From DASQGA01 sp963722715 (GTDB lineage: Bacteria; Actinomycetota; Thermoleophilia; Gaiellales; Gaiellaceae): DNA of 64,000 nt. The notes under the pieces are model-generated. The model saw only the letters and a program-made list of their open reading frames with translations. It made no database searches and had not been told where the DNA came from. The translations under genes and the position numbers were made by a program. Below are positions 8,345 through 16,807 of this stretch, in pieces (positions within the stretch are counted from its first letter, which is position 1; each line of letters opens with the position of its first letter). Location of the stretch: the NCBI GenBank assembly GCA_963722715.1, contig CAVROA010000011.1:62001-126000 (forward strand), given 5' to 3'.

Positions 8345-8827
8345 CTAGCGAGAAAGTTTCGCTGCGTACGGGGAAAGGAGCAGACCCACCCGCTCCAGGA
8401 ATTCCCGATCTGCCTCCGTGAAGGCCGAAGGTTCGTCGGAGTCGACGTCGATCTCCCCGACCACCTTGCCGTCGAAGGAGATCGGAACGACGATCTCGCT
8501 GCGCGTGGACACGAAGCAAGCCAGGTAGCGGTCGTCGGCGTTGACATCGTCCACGATCTCAGTCCGGCCGCTTGCCGCGGCGGCGCCGCAGATGCCCTGC
8601 CCGATCGGGATGCGCGTGTGCTCGGTCTCCGCGGGGCCCTGCCAAGGGCCGAGGACGAGGTCGTCGCCTTCGACGAGATACACACCGGTCCACGAGTAGT
8701 GGTCGAAGCGCCCGGCCAGGAGGTCAACGGACCTTCGGAGCACTTCGCCGGCCTCGGCCTCGCGGTTCACGATCCGGTCGACAGCCTCGAGCGCGCTTCG
8801 ATAGGTGTCTGTGGTCACGGTGCTCAC
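8345..8827 (-). CDS. GAF-domain protein, fRMsr-like
   Basis: A 160-residue single GAF domain closest in pattern to free methionine-(R)-sulfoxide reductase (E. coli YebR/MsrC): IPIGQGICGAAA, IVDDVNADDRYLACF, SEIVVPI and VGEIDVDSD all align by eye. Of the three redox cysteines in E. coli fRMsr, those in the ICG and LAC motifs are present, but the one just before the RIPIG motif is replaced (TEHTRIPIG). Activity is therefore uncertain; it may be a GAF sensor. GTG 8827 overlaps the upstream thioesterase stop by 4 bp. Confidence 0.75.
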   Translation of the reverse strand: MSTVTTDTYRSALEAVDRIVNREAEAGEVLRRSVDLLAGRFDHYSWTGVYLVEGDDLVLGPWQGPAETEHTRIPIGQGICGAAAASGRTEIVDDVNADDRYLACFVSTRSEIVVPISFDGKVVGEIDVDSDEPSAFTEADREFLERVGLLLSPYAAKLSR

Positions 8828-9294
8828 CGGGCAAGCGCCACGTCGAGATCGGCGCCTTCGAACTCCGCGACTGCGTCACGATAGTGCTCGGGGACCGGCA
8901 CGGGACGCCGCCCGGTCAGATCCACGAGGACGAGGGTTTGCTCCGCGGTGCACATGAGCTCGTCGTCGTCAGCCCGGACGGCGCAGAACTCACTCGTGAC
9001 GCTCGTGCGCCCGATCCTGGTCGTCCGGATGAACACCTCCAGCAGGTCGTCGAACCGGGCCGGCGCCTCGTACAGGACGCTCCCCGCCCGCATGACGAAG
9101 TCGTGCTCGCCGCGGTCGGTCACGAGCAGGCCCAGATGTCGGTGGTATTCGACTCGCGCGAGGTCGAAGTAGGGAAGGTAGCGCCCGTAGTAGACGATCC
9201 CCTGTGCGTCAGTGTCCGAGAAGCCAACCCGCACGTAGGCCGAGAATTTGAAGGGCAGCCGCCGGTCGGTCGGCTGGCCAAGGTTGAAGGTCAC
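8824..9294 (-). CDS. acyl-CoA thioesterase, hot-dog fold (YbgC/FcbC type)
   Basis: A 156-residue 4HBT hot-dog enzyme that hydrolyses acyl-CoA thioesters. The N-terminal catalytic motif FSDTDAQGIVYYGRYLPYFD carries the Asp of the FcbC/YbgC group, followed by the long central helix (ARVEYHRHLGLL). Length and motif position are typical. The substrate cannot be deduced. It starts at GTG 9294, and its stop overlaps the GAF gene start. Confidence 0.85.
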   Translation of the reverse strand: MTFNLGQPTDRRLPFKFSAYVRVGFSDTDAQGIVYYGRYLPYFDLARVEYHRHLGLLVTDRGEHDFVMRAGSVLYEAPARFDDLLEVFIRTTRIGRTSVTSEFCAVRADDDELMCTAEQTLVLVDLTGRRPVPVPEHYRDAVAEFEGADLDVALAR

Positions 9295-9329
9295 GTGGCG
9301 ATCCTAGCGAGGGGGTTCGCGTGAGCGAT

Positions 9330-10676
9330 CTAACCTCGAACGACCTCGAGCACCTCGTCGCGCTTTCGCTCCATGAGCTCCTTGCTCAGCGCCTCGAGGT
9401 TCAGTCGCAGCAGCGGCTCCGTGTTGGACGGCCGGACGTTCATGTGCCAGTTCTCGGCCGTGACCGAGAGGCCGTCGAGGTGCGCTACCTCTCCGTCCGG
9501 CCCAAAGCGCTCCTCGAGTTCCCGCAGCTTCCCGGCCACGTCGGCCACCGGCGTGTTGATCTCTCCCGTCAGGAAGTAGCGCTCACGGAAAGGCCGCAGG
9601 ATCTCGGAGAGTTTGCGGCCCTCCTTCGAGATCAGCTCGAGCATGAGGAGCGCGGGGATCGTCCCGGAATCGGCCTGGCTGAAGTCGCGGAAGTAATAGT
9701 GACCGGAGACTTCGCCCGCGAAGACGGCGTTCACCTCGCGCATCCGGTGCTTGATGAACGCGTGGCCGACCCGGTTTACGACCGGGGTGCCGCCTGCGGC
9801 GCGAACCACTTCCGGGACAGCCCAGCTCGCGCGCACGTCGTAGATGATCGTCCCACCCGGCTCCTTCTCCAGCATGGACCGGGCGAGGAGAGCGGTCACG
9901 AAGTCGCCCGGCACGAACTCGCCGGTGTCGTCGACGAAGAAGCACCTGTCCGCGTCGCCGTCGAAGGCAATGCCGAGGTCGGCCTGCTCGTCGAGCACCT
10001 TCTGGATGACGAACTCGCGGTTCTCCGGCAGGAGCGGGTTGGGCTCGTGATTCGGAAAGGTGCCGTCGGGCTCGAAGAAGCATCTGACCGCCTCGATCGG
10101 AAGGCGCTCGAGGATCCCGGGCAGCATCGCTCCGGCCATGCCGTTCGCCGCGTCGATGACGACCCGAAGCGCCTTGACCGCGCCGGGGTCGATGAACGAG
10201 AGCACCCGGTCGGTAAAGGCGGGGTAGAGGTCGTGCTCACGCAGCCTGCCGCGCCGGGCGGGCGCGTCGCCGAAGCCCTTCTCCGCGCGGCGGCGAATCT
10301 CGAGGAGCCCCGAATCTCCGCCGACCGGCAGCGCGCCTCGGCGGACGATCTTCATGCCCGTGTACTCCTTCGGGTTGTGCGAGGCGGTGATCGTGAAGCC
10401 ACCGTCGAGATCCAGTTCTCCAACGCCGAAATAGAGCATCTCGGTGCCGATCATCCCCACGTCGACGACATCCACGCCCGCGTCGAGGACACCCTCGATC
10501 GCCGCCCCCGCCATGGTCGGAGACGAGACGCGCATGTCCCGGCCGACGGCCACCTCGGCCGGCTCGAACTCCTCTGCATAGGCCCGGCCGATCCTGTACG
10601 CGCCGTCCTCGTCGAGCTCGTCACGATAGAGGCCGCGAACGTCATAGGCCTTGAAGACCTTGGGGTCGAGCGCCAC
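9330..10676 (-). CDS. manB: phosphomannomutase/phosphoglucomutase
   Basis: A 448-residue alpha-D-phosphohexomutase interconverting hexose 1- and 6-phosphates for sugar-nucleotide synthesis. All four active-site loops are present: the phosphoserine loop FTITASHNPKEYTG (about 95-108), the magnesium loop DGDADRCFFVD, the sugar-specificity loop GEVSGHYYF, and the phosphate-binding RPSNTEPLLRL near the C-terminus. The GEVSGH loop fits the bifunctional PMM/PGM group. A TAGGAT box lies 9 bp before GTG 10676. It reads in the same direction as the HIT gene 25 bp upstream. Confidence 0.93.
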   Translation of the reverse strand: MALDPKVFKAYDVRGLYRDELDEDGAYRIGRAYAEEFEPAEVAVGRDMRVSSPTMAGAAIEGVLDAGVDVVDVGMIGTEMLYFGVGELDLDGGFTITASHNPKEYTGMKIVRRGALPVGGDSGLLEIRRRAEKGFGDAPARRGRLREHDLYPAFTDRVLSFIDPGAVKALRVVIDAANGMAGAMLPGILERLPIEAVRCFFEPDGTFPNHEPNPLLPENREFVIQKVLDEQADLGIAFDGDADRCFFVDDTGEFVPGDFVTALLARSMLEKEPGGTIIYDVRASWAVPEVVRAAGGTPVVNRVGHAFIKHRMREVNAVFAGEVSGHYYFRDFSQADSGTIPALLMLELISKEGRKLSEILRPFRERYFLTGEINTPVADVAGKLRELEERFGPDGEVAHLDGLSVTAENWHMNVRPSNTEPLLRLNLEALSKELMERKRDEVLEVVRG

Positions 10677-10701
10677 GCACGAATCCTAGGCGGCTAGGCG
10701 G

Positions 10702-11181
10702 TTAGGAGGTCCAGGCCGCGGCGAGCTTGGTGCGGGTGTCCTGGAGGGCCTGGGGGATGACCTTGACGTCTGCGAGCACCGGCATGAAGTTCGTGTCGCC
10801 GGCCCAGCGTGGGACGACGTGGAGATGGACATGGTCGACGACGCCCGCTCCCGCGACCCGCCCGAGGTTCCAGCCCAGGTTGAAGCCCTGGGGATGCATG
10901 GCCTCGGCGAGCACGTCGAGTGCGGCGGCTGCCAGCCGGTGGACGTCGAGTGCCTCGTCGTCGGAGACGTCCCCGAAACGGCCGGTGTGCGCGTACGGCG
11001 CGATCATGAGGTGTCCGGAGGCATAGGGAAACTTGTTCAGGAGTACGAACGCATGCTCACCCCTGTGCACCACGAGCCGTTCCTCGTCGGCGCCCGCGGC
11101 GGCTTCGCAGAAGACGCAGCCGGTCTGCTCCTCGGCGCTCTGCACGTACTCGAGGCGCCAGGGCGCCCAGAGCCGCTTCAC
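10702..11181 (-). CDS. HIT-family nucleotide hydrolase (Ap4A-phosphorylase-like)
   Basis: A 159-residue histidine-triad protein. The nucleotide-binding HIT motif HVHLHVVPRW lies near residue 118, with conserved NKFPYASGHLMIAPYAH upstream. The N-terminus (LWAPWRLEYV then CVFC) matches the actinobacterial Ap4A phosphorylase/hydrolase group, which degrades dinucleoside polyphosphates or AMP-lysine-type adducts. The CxxC may hold zinc with a distal histidine. GTG 11181 overlaps the corA stop by 4 bp, so the two are coupled. Confidence 0.9.
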   Translation of the reverse strand: MKRLWAPWRLEYVQSAEEQTGCVFCEAAAGADEERLVVHRGEHAFVLLNKFPYASGHLMIAPYAHTGRFGDVSDDEALDVHRLAAAALDVLAEAMHPQGFNLGWNLGRVAGAGVVDHVHLHVVPRWAGDTNFMPVLADVKVIPQALQDTRTKLAAAWTS

Positions 11182-12131
11182 AGCCAGCGCTTTCGCCGGA
11201 AGTAGACGAGCAGGAAGATGCCGGTTGCGAGCTGTAGCACGACGCCACCCAGCACGAACGCAGCCGCGCTCCCGACGTGATCGACCATGAAGCGGAAGTT
11301 CTGGCCGAAAAAGCCGGCGATGTAGCTGAGCGGCAGGAAGATCGTCGCGATGATCGTCAGCTGCTTCATGACCTGGTTCATCCGGTTCGAGGAGCTCGAG
11401 AGGAAGACGTCCATCGCGGCGAGAGTGAGCTCATGAAAGTTGTCGATCGTCTCCGCAAGCCGGTAGAGGTGGTCGGAGACGTCGCGGAAGTAACGAGCGC
11501 TCTCCGTGTCGAGCCCCGGGATCCCGTCGCGATCGAGGTGGGCGAACACGTCGCGCTCCGGCGCGATCGCCCGGCGCAGCGTCGCAAGCCTTCGCTTCAT
11601 CGAGAAGAGCCTTTGAAGCGGTTCGTCGCTCGGGGCCCGTAAGAAGTCCGCCTCGAGCTCGTCCAGCTCCACATCGAATCCCTCGAGAACCGGAAAGAAG
11701 CTGTCGACGAGGCCGTCGACGACGCGGTGCAGGGTGAGCGCCGGATCCCGGAGATTGATGCGGTTGGCCGCGCAGCTCTTCTTGAGCTCGTCAAGGGCGG
11801 GAGCGTCGTCTCTGTGGACGGTGACCAGAAAGCGCTCCGAGTAGAAGCAGTGCACCTCGACCAGGCCGTCGTCGTCCGGAGACCACCCGTAGACGACGAG
11901 GAAGATGTAGTCGCCGTAAGTCTCGAGCTTCGCCCGCTGGCCGAAGTCCTGGGAGTCCTCGATCGCCAGTGGATGGAACTCGAACGCCTCGCGGAGGACC
12001 TCGAAGTCAGAATCGTCCGGCTCCTCGACGTCGAGCCAGAAGAACTCGTCCGAACCTAGATGCTTCTCGATCGCCGCCCGGTCGGAGGGCTCGACCACGT
12101 TTCCGTCGCAATCGATGAGCGTCGTGCTCAA
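11178..12131 (-). CDS. corA: CorA-like divalent metal transporter with GQN motif
   Basis: A 317-residue CorA-family channel: an N-terminal alpha/beta cytosolic domain, a long stalk helix and two C-terminal membrane helices (LTIIATIFLPLSYIAGFFG and AAFVLGGVVLQLATGIFLLV), ending in the basic FRRKRW tail. The signature that normally reads GMN at the end of the first membrane helix is GQN here, which may change ion choice; ZntB-like relatives also vary here. It starts at TTG 12131. A second CorA with an intact GMN lies 2 kb away in the same orientation. Confidence 0.88.
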   Translation of the reverse strand: MSTTLIDCDGNVVEPSDRAAIEKHLGSDEFFWLDVEEPDDSDFEVLREAFEFHPLAIEDSQDFGQRAKLETYGDYIFLVVYGWSPDDDGLVEVHCFYSERFLVTVHRDDAPALDELKKSCAANRINLRDPALTLHRVVDGLVDSFFPVLEGFDVELDELEADFLRAPSDEPLQRLFSMKRRLATLRRAIAPERDVFAHLDRDGIPGLDTESARYFRDVSDHLYRLAETIDNFHELTLAAMDVFLSSSSNRMNQVMKQLTIIATIFLPLSYIAGFFGQNFRFMVDHVGSAAAFVLGGVVLQLATGIFLLVYFRRKRWL

Positions 12132-12246
12132 AGCGCTTGCAGTATGGCGTGTGGACGCGACGCGTCAGACGAGCTGGGCGCGAAGTAGAGACCGCTAGAC
12201 AAGTCTCCGATGTCTACGGCCGTCGCCGCTGGCAGACTCTCCACGA

Positions 12247-13513
12247 ATGCGAAGACGTGTGATCGCCGTATTCGCCGGCGTCGCGCTGCTCCTTGCAGGC
12301 GCTGCGGTCGCGACGTACTTGCGCGTGAACGACCGTCCGGCCGGGAAGCTCGACACCGAGCTCAAGGGCGTCTCGTATGTAACTCCGACCGATACGCAGG
12401 CAGCAACTACGTCGCCGGGACAGGCAACGGAGAAGGACAAGCCAGTCTCGTGGGACAAGCGATGCTGGTTCTACTTCGGCGGAAATCCCCAGCGGAGCCT
12501 TGCAAAAACGGATCTTCAGCTCGGGCGTCCCACGAAATCCCTCTGGGTTCGCGGGATGGGTGGCTACATGGAGTATCCCCCGAGCTATTGCGACGGCCGG
12601 CTTTACGTCAACACGTACCGAGGGACGACCTTCGCGATAAACGCCAAAAACGGACGAGTTGTCTGGCAGCGCAAAGGCGGGCCAAAGCCGTCGACACCCG
12701 CGATCGCGGGCTCATCCTTGATCGTCAGCTCTACCGACGGGACCGTGTCTGCGCTGGCGCGAGCGAACGGACGCATGCTGTGGCAGGTTCAGACAAACGC
12801 AAAGGTCGAGTCCTCGCCGGTCGTCCTCGACGACACCGCGTTTTTCGGCGCCACTGACGGCCGGCTGTTTGCAGTCAACGTACGGACGGGCCGCGTTCGC
12901 TGGGCTTACGACACGGGCGGGCGTATCAACGCGAGTCCCTCGATCTATGACAACCGCATCTGCATCACGACGTACGCCGGGTCGATCTTCTGCCTCGATC
13001 GCCGGAGCGGGCGGAAGCTCTGGAGCACGTACATCAAGCGGGATGCGTTGCGTTACGAAAGCTTCTATGCGAGCCCGTCGACCGACGGCGCTCGTCTTTA
13101 TACGATCGCCCGCTCCGGCAAGGTCGTGGCGCTGTCGGCCTCGAGTGGCCGCGTGATCTGGACCGCGAGCGTGAACTCCTACGGCTACTCGACGCCTGCG
13201 ATCGCGGACGGCCGGGTCTTCGTCGGCGGGCTTCGACGGCGCCCTCCGCGCCTACAGAGCCGAGACGGGGCAGGTGCTATGGCGCCGACACGTGGGAGGC
13301 CGGATCCTTGCTCCGGCAGTGGTCGTCGGAGACCTGGTCTTCTTTTCCACCCTCGAGGAACGGACGTACGCCGCTCGCGTGCGCGACGGAAAGATCGTGT
13401 GGCGGATCAAGATGGGGAAGTACTCGCCGGGAATCGCGACAGAGAGCCACTACTACTTTTCGCTGAACGGCATCCTCGCGGCCTTCCGCACCGAGAACTC
13501 GCCCACGCGCTAG
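12247..13513 (+). CDS. membrane-anchored PQQ-like beta-propeller protein, frameshifted
   Basis: An N-terminal hydrophobic anchor or signal (VIAVFAGVALLLAGAAVATYL) is followed by repeated propeller blades, each with a WxR or GRVVWQ strand and a (T/S)TDGTVSAL-type turn, as in PQQ/BamB-like repeat proteins. The frame opened at ATG 12247 is good up to VFVGG (about codon 328) and then turns into basic, Pro-rich nonsense. The missing last blades (FDGALRAYRAETGQVLWRRH, ending ENSPTR) continue in the +1 frame to TAG 13513. One surplus base at 13228-13231 explains this. The coordinates cover both parts. It lies divergent from corA and convergent with the second corA. Its role, perhaps an extracytoplasmic scaffold, is unknown. 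Confidence 0.75.
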
Positions 13514-13534
13514 CTTCCGCGAGTCTCGCGCTCC

Positions 13535-14533
13535 CTAAAACCAGCGCTTGTACCGGAAGAACGCCAGCATGCCGCCGAGCGTGGTGACCATGCTGCCGAT
13601 GATCACCCAGAAGGCGGTATGCGTGCCGTCTCCGGGGAAGAGCACGTTCATCCCGAAGACGCTCGCGATCAGGGTCAATGGGAGCAGGGTGACGCTGATG
13701 ATCGTCAGGAGCCGCAGGACGTCGTTCTGCTTGTGGGAGATGACCGACTCGTTGGTCGACTCGAGGCCTTCGAGAACCTCTTTGTAGTTGTCGAGGAGGT
13801 CCCAGATCCGCTCCGCGGCGTCGACGATGTCGTCGAAGTAGATGTCGAGCTCCTCCGGGAGGAAGCGCTGCGTGTAGCGCTCCAGGACGCGCAGGGTCGC
13901 GCGCTCGGGCTTGATGATCTTCCGGTAGGCAATGATCTCCTGCTTCGCGTTCGAGATATCGCGGACGACATTCTCGGAACGCCCCTCGAACACGTCTTCT
14001 TCGAGCGCGACCAGCTTGTAGCCGATCTTGTCGAGGATCGGGAAGCAGTAATCGAAGAGGTCGTCGAGCACGTGGTAGAGCAGGTAGCCCGATCCCTTCG
14101 AGAAGAGGTCCTCGCGCAGCTCGGCATCGTCCCGGCAGCGGTTGAACAGATACGTGACCGGGTGCAGCTCGACGTTCGGCAGCGTGATCAGGAAGTCGGG
14201 CCCGAGGAAGATGTCGAGCTCGGCGGCGTTCAGCCGCTGCACCGTCTTGTCGTAAAACGGGAAGTGGAGGACGACGAACAGGTACTCCGGGTACTCGTCG
14301 ATCTTCGGCCGCTGGCGGTTCGAGAGCACGTCCTCGATGTCGAGCTCGTGGAACCCGAAGCGCTCGGCGAGCGTGGCTACCTCACGCGAGGAGGGCTCCG
14401 GTGCGTGGACCCAGGTGAGCCCGTTAGCGGAGAGCTCTTCGATGCGACCCCGCGCGGGCTCGGCGATCTCGCCCACACCGCCGTGCGCGCGCCCGCGCCG
14501 CAGTCTCGGTCTGGGGAGAGTTGGCCGTGCCAT
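13535..14533 (-). CDS. corA: CorA-family magnesium/cobalt transporter
   Basis: A 332-residue CorA. The cytosolic funnel domain (WVHAPEPSSREVATLAERFG, then DIEDVLSNRQRPKIDEYPEY) and the stalk helix precede two membrane segments (LLTIISVTLLPLTLIASVFG and AFWVIIGSMVTTLGGMLAFF). The canonical YGMN-type signature is present as FGMN, and the protein ends in FRYKRWF. It forms a pentameric magnesium channel in the family. It is 20 bp from the end of the convergent beta-propeller gene; no terminator with a T-run separates them. Confidence 0.92.
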   Translation of the reverse strand: MARPTLPRPRLRRGRAHGGVGEIAEPARGRIEELSANGLTWVHAPEPSSREVATLAERFGFHELDIEDVLSNRQRPKIDEYPEYLFVVLHFPFYDKTVQRLNAAELDIFLGPDFLITLPNVELHPVTYLFNRCRDDAELREDLFSKGSGYLLYHVLDDLFDYCFPILDKIGYKLVALEEDVFEGRSENVVRDISNAKQEIIAYRKIIKPERATLRVLERYTQRFLPEELDIYFDDIVDAAERIWDLLDNYKEVLEGLESTNESVISHKQNDVLRLLTIISVTLLPLTLIASVFGMNVLFPGDGTHTAFWVIIGSMVTTLGGMLAFFRYKRWF

Positions 14534-14649
14534 AGGTACTTAGCGGGTCGTCCAGTCGCATCGAAGGAGATTCTACCCGGGGAGCCTTTCTCCTAGCCCA
14601 GCGGGCATGGAGGCTTGTGTCGTCGAGCCGGCTGGATGTGCGTCGAGGA

Positions 14650-14722
14650 TGCGCCTGGCAGGAATCGAACCTGCGACCTTGCGCTCCGGAGGCGCACGCT
14701 CTATCCCCTGAGCTACAGGCGC
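14650..14722 (-). tRNA. tRNA-Arg(CCG)
   Basis: On the minus strand a 73-nt cloverleaf can be folded: acceptor GCGCCTG/CAGGCGC, D stem GCTC/GAGC, anticodon stem TGCGC/GCGCA with loop CTCCGGA (anticodon CCG), a 5-nt variable loop, and a T arm with GCAGG, TTCGAAT and CCTGC. The discriminator is A. CCA is not encoded. No integrase or second acceptor-stem copy is visible nearby. Confidence 0.95.
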
Positions 14723-14731
14723 GGGAGGGCT

Positions 14732-14737
14732 TAGTCT
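14732..14737 (+). promoter_or_regulatory. -10 box of the epimerase operon, leaderless
   Basis: TAGTCT ends 7 bp before GTG 14745, between the tRNA gene and the epimerase. No convincing -35 hexamer is seen. Confidence 0.4.
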
Positions 14738-14744
14738 ACCGGCC

Positions 14745-15770
14745 GTGGAGCTGGCCCATCGTTCCGTCACCCTGGCGCTGGAGCAGCCCTTCACGATCTC
14801 GCGGGAGACGAGCGTCGAGGAGAAGCTCGTCTGGATCGAGCTCCGGCACGCGGGTGCGACCGGGTACGGCGAGGCAGCCCCGCAGAGCCACTACGGGGAG
14901 TCCGTCGAGTCGGCTTCGGCGTTTCTGGACGAGGTGGGCGACCTGCTCGGAGACGACCCCTTCGCACTCGAGGAGATCGGCGAGCGCCTCGCCGAGCGGC
15001 CCGGGGAGATGGCGGCGAAGTCCGCCGTCGACGCGGCACTCCACGACCTCTGCGGGAAGCTGACCGGCAAGCCCGTCTGGCAGTTGCTCGGGCTCCGCCA
15101 GACCGGTCCGCCTACCTCCTGGACGATCTGGCTCGGCGACCCTGACGACATGTCCCGTCGTGCCGAGCAGGTCGATCCCCGTTTCCGGCGACTGAAGCTG
15201 AAGCTCGGGGGTCGCGACGGGCTCGACGTCGAGCGGGTCCGGCAGGTCCGGGGCGTCACCGACCTGCCGCTGATGGTGGACGTCAACGAATACTGGGAGC
15301 TCGACGAGGCGATCGAGAACATCGCTGCGCTGGCCGGCCTCGGGGTGGAATACGTCGAGCAGCCCCTGCCTGCGGGCGACCCTGGCGGCCCACAGCTGAA
15401 GCGGGAAGCTGCGCTCCCGGTCTACGTGGACGAGGACTGCCACACCCTCGCCGACGTGGTCGACTGCGGGGAGCGCGCTCATGGCATCAACATCAAGCTG
15501 GCCAAGAGCGGAGGCATTCGGGAAGCCCACAAGATGGCTGTCGCAGCGCGGGCGCTCGGTCTCGGAGTCATGCTCGGATGCATGATCGAGAGCGGCCTCG
15601 GCATCTCGGCCGCGTGCCAGGTAGCGAGCCTCTGCGACCACGTCGACCTCGACGGGAACCTGCTGCTCTCCGAGGATCCGTGGCCCGGCGTCGCCTTCGA
15701 GAACGGCGTTCAGGTTCCGCCCCAGGAGCCCGGGCTCGGAGTGCGTGAAACGATCCGGGCACAGGAGTGA
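14745..15770 (+). CDS. enolase-superfamily dipeptide epimerase / N-acyl-D-glutamate racemase (DgcA-like)
   Basis: A 341-residue member of the muconate-lactonizing subgroup of the enolase superfamily. The catalytic KxK is in FRRLKLKLGG (about 147-150); metal ligands are D in LMVDVNEYWE, E in YVEQPLP and D in VYVDEDCHT; the second general base is K in INIKLAKSGG. Such enzymes epimerise L-Ala-D/L-Glu from murein peptides. In a marine Pseudoalteromonas, however, a homologue paired with a DUF1611 protein, as here, was shown to racemise N-acetyl-D-glutamate (DgcA). The GTGA overlap with the DUF1611 gene favours a joint function. Which substrate applies here is inference. Confidence 0.85.
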   Translation: MELAHRSVTLALEQPFTISRETSVEEKLVWIELRHAGATGYGEAAPQSHYGESVESASAFLDEVGDLLGDDPFALEEIGERLAERPGEMAAKSAVDAALHDLCGKLTGKPVWQLLGLRQTGPPTSWTIWLGDPDDMSRRAEQVDPRFRRLKLKLGGRDGLDVERVRQVRGVTDLPLMVDVNEYWELDEAIENIAALAGLGVEYVEQPLPAGDPGGPQLKREAALPVYVDEDCHTLADVVDCGERAHGINIKLAKSGGIREAHKMAVAARALGLGVMLGCMIESGLGISAACQVASLCDHVDLDGNLLLSEDPWPGVAFENGVQVPPQEPGLGVRETIRAQE

Positions 15771-16807
15771 AGCGGTACCTGATCCTTGCCGAGGGGTACG
15801 TCACCGACGCGCATTACGGCAAGACGATGCGCGGGGTGCTGAACTATGGCTCGGACGAGGTTGTGGCGCTCCTCGACTCCGAGCACGCCGGCGAGACGCT
15901 CCACGGCCTTCCCGTCGTCGGGTCCGTCGCCGAGGCGCTCGGGTACGAGCCCGATACAGCGCTCGTCGGGGTCGCCACGTCGGGAGGGAGGCTGCCCGAG
16001 GTCTGGCAGACGATCCTCCGGGATGCCGTCGCGGCCGGGCTCGACGTCGAGTCGGGAATGCACGTGTTCCTGGACGAGGATCCGAAACTGGTCGCCCTCG
16101 CCGCCGAGCACGGGGTCGAGCTCCGAGACCTCCGCCGGCCGCCCGCGGATCTGACCGTCCCGTCGGGGGCGAACCTCGAGCAGGAGGCGGCGATCGTCCT
16201 CACGGTCGGATCCGACTGCGCGATCGGCAAGATGACGGTCTCGCTCGAGCTCGATCGCGCGGCCCGCGCGCGCGGCCTCCGATCCGTGTTCGTGCCCACC
16301 GGCCAGACCGGAATCGCGATCGCCGGGTGGGGAATCTCGGTCGACGCTGTCGTCGCGGACTTCGTGGCGGGCGCCGCCGAGCAGCTCGTCGTCGAGGGAG
16401 CTGCCCGCGGCGACCTCCTCTGGGTCGAGGGTCAGGGGTCGCTCATCCACCCGCAGTATTCGGGTGTCACGCTCGGCCTTCTGCATGGAAGCGCTCCACA
16501 CGTCCTCGTGCTTTGCCACCAGGCGGGTGCGACGGAGATCGAAGGGTGCCCGGGACATCCGATCTTGCCGCTTCGCGAGCTCGTCGAGCTCCACGAGCGC
16601 ATGTCGCTGCCCGCCCGGCGCGCGCGCGTGGCGGCCGTCGCGCTGAACACGCGGACGCTCGACGAGGATGAGGCTCTGGCGGCGATCGCGGCCGCAGCAG
16701 CCGAGACGGGTTTGCCGGCGGACGACCCGGTGCGGTTCGGCGCCGGAGCTCTCGTCGACGCTGTCCTCGGTGCGCTTCCGGCCGGCTCCCTGCGCGCTCC
16801 GGTATAA
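15767..16807 (+). CDS. DUF1611 protein, probable D-glutamate N-acetyltransferase (DgcN-like)
   Basis: A 346-residue two-domain protein: an N-terminal Rossmann-like part (ALLDSEHAGETLHGLPVVGS) and a C-terminal P-loop NTPase-like part with TVGSDCAIGKMTVSLEL (about 145-161). This is the DUF1611 architecture. Family members are encoded beside dipeptide epimerases, and one has been characterised as D-glutamate N-acetyltransferase DgcN, whose product the partner DgcA racemises for catabolism. GTG 15767 overlaps the epimerase stop by 4 bp. A structured non-coding element follows its stop codon directly. Confidence 0.8.
   Translation: MKRYLILAEGYVTDAHYGKTMRGVLNYGSDEVVALLDSEHAGETLHGLPVVGSVAEALGYEPDTALVGVATSGGRLPEVWQTILRDAVAAGLDVESGMHVFLDEDPKLVALAAEHGVELRDLRRPPADLTVPSGANLEQEAAIVLTVGSDCAIGKMTVSLELDRAARARGLRSVFVPTGQTGIAIAGWGISVDAVVADFVAGAAEQLVVEGAARGDLLWVEGQGSLIHPQYSGVTLGLLHGSAPHVLVLCHQAGATEIEGCPGHPILPLRELVELHERMSLPARRARVAAVALNTRTLDEDEALAAIAAAAAETGLPADDPVRFGAGALVDAVLGALPAGSLRAPV

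Noticed and set aside
14650..14722. tRNA-Arg as the attachment site of the integrative element
   Set aside because: It is 12 kb from the integrase, with ordinary chromosomal genes between and no partial tRNA copy near int.
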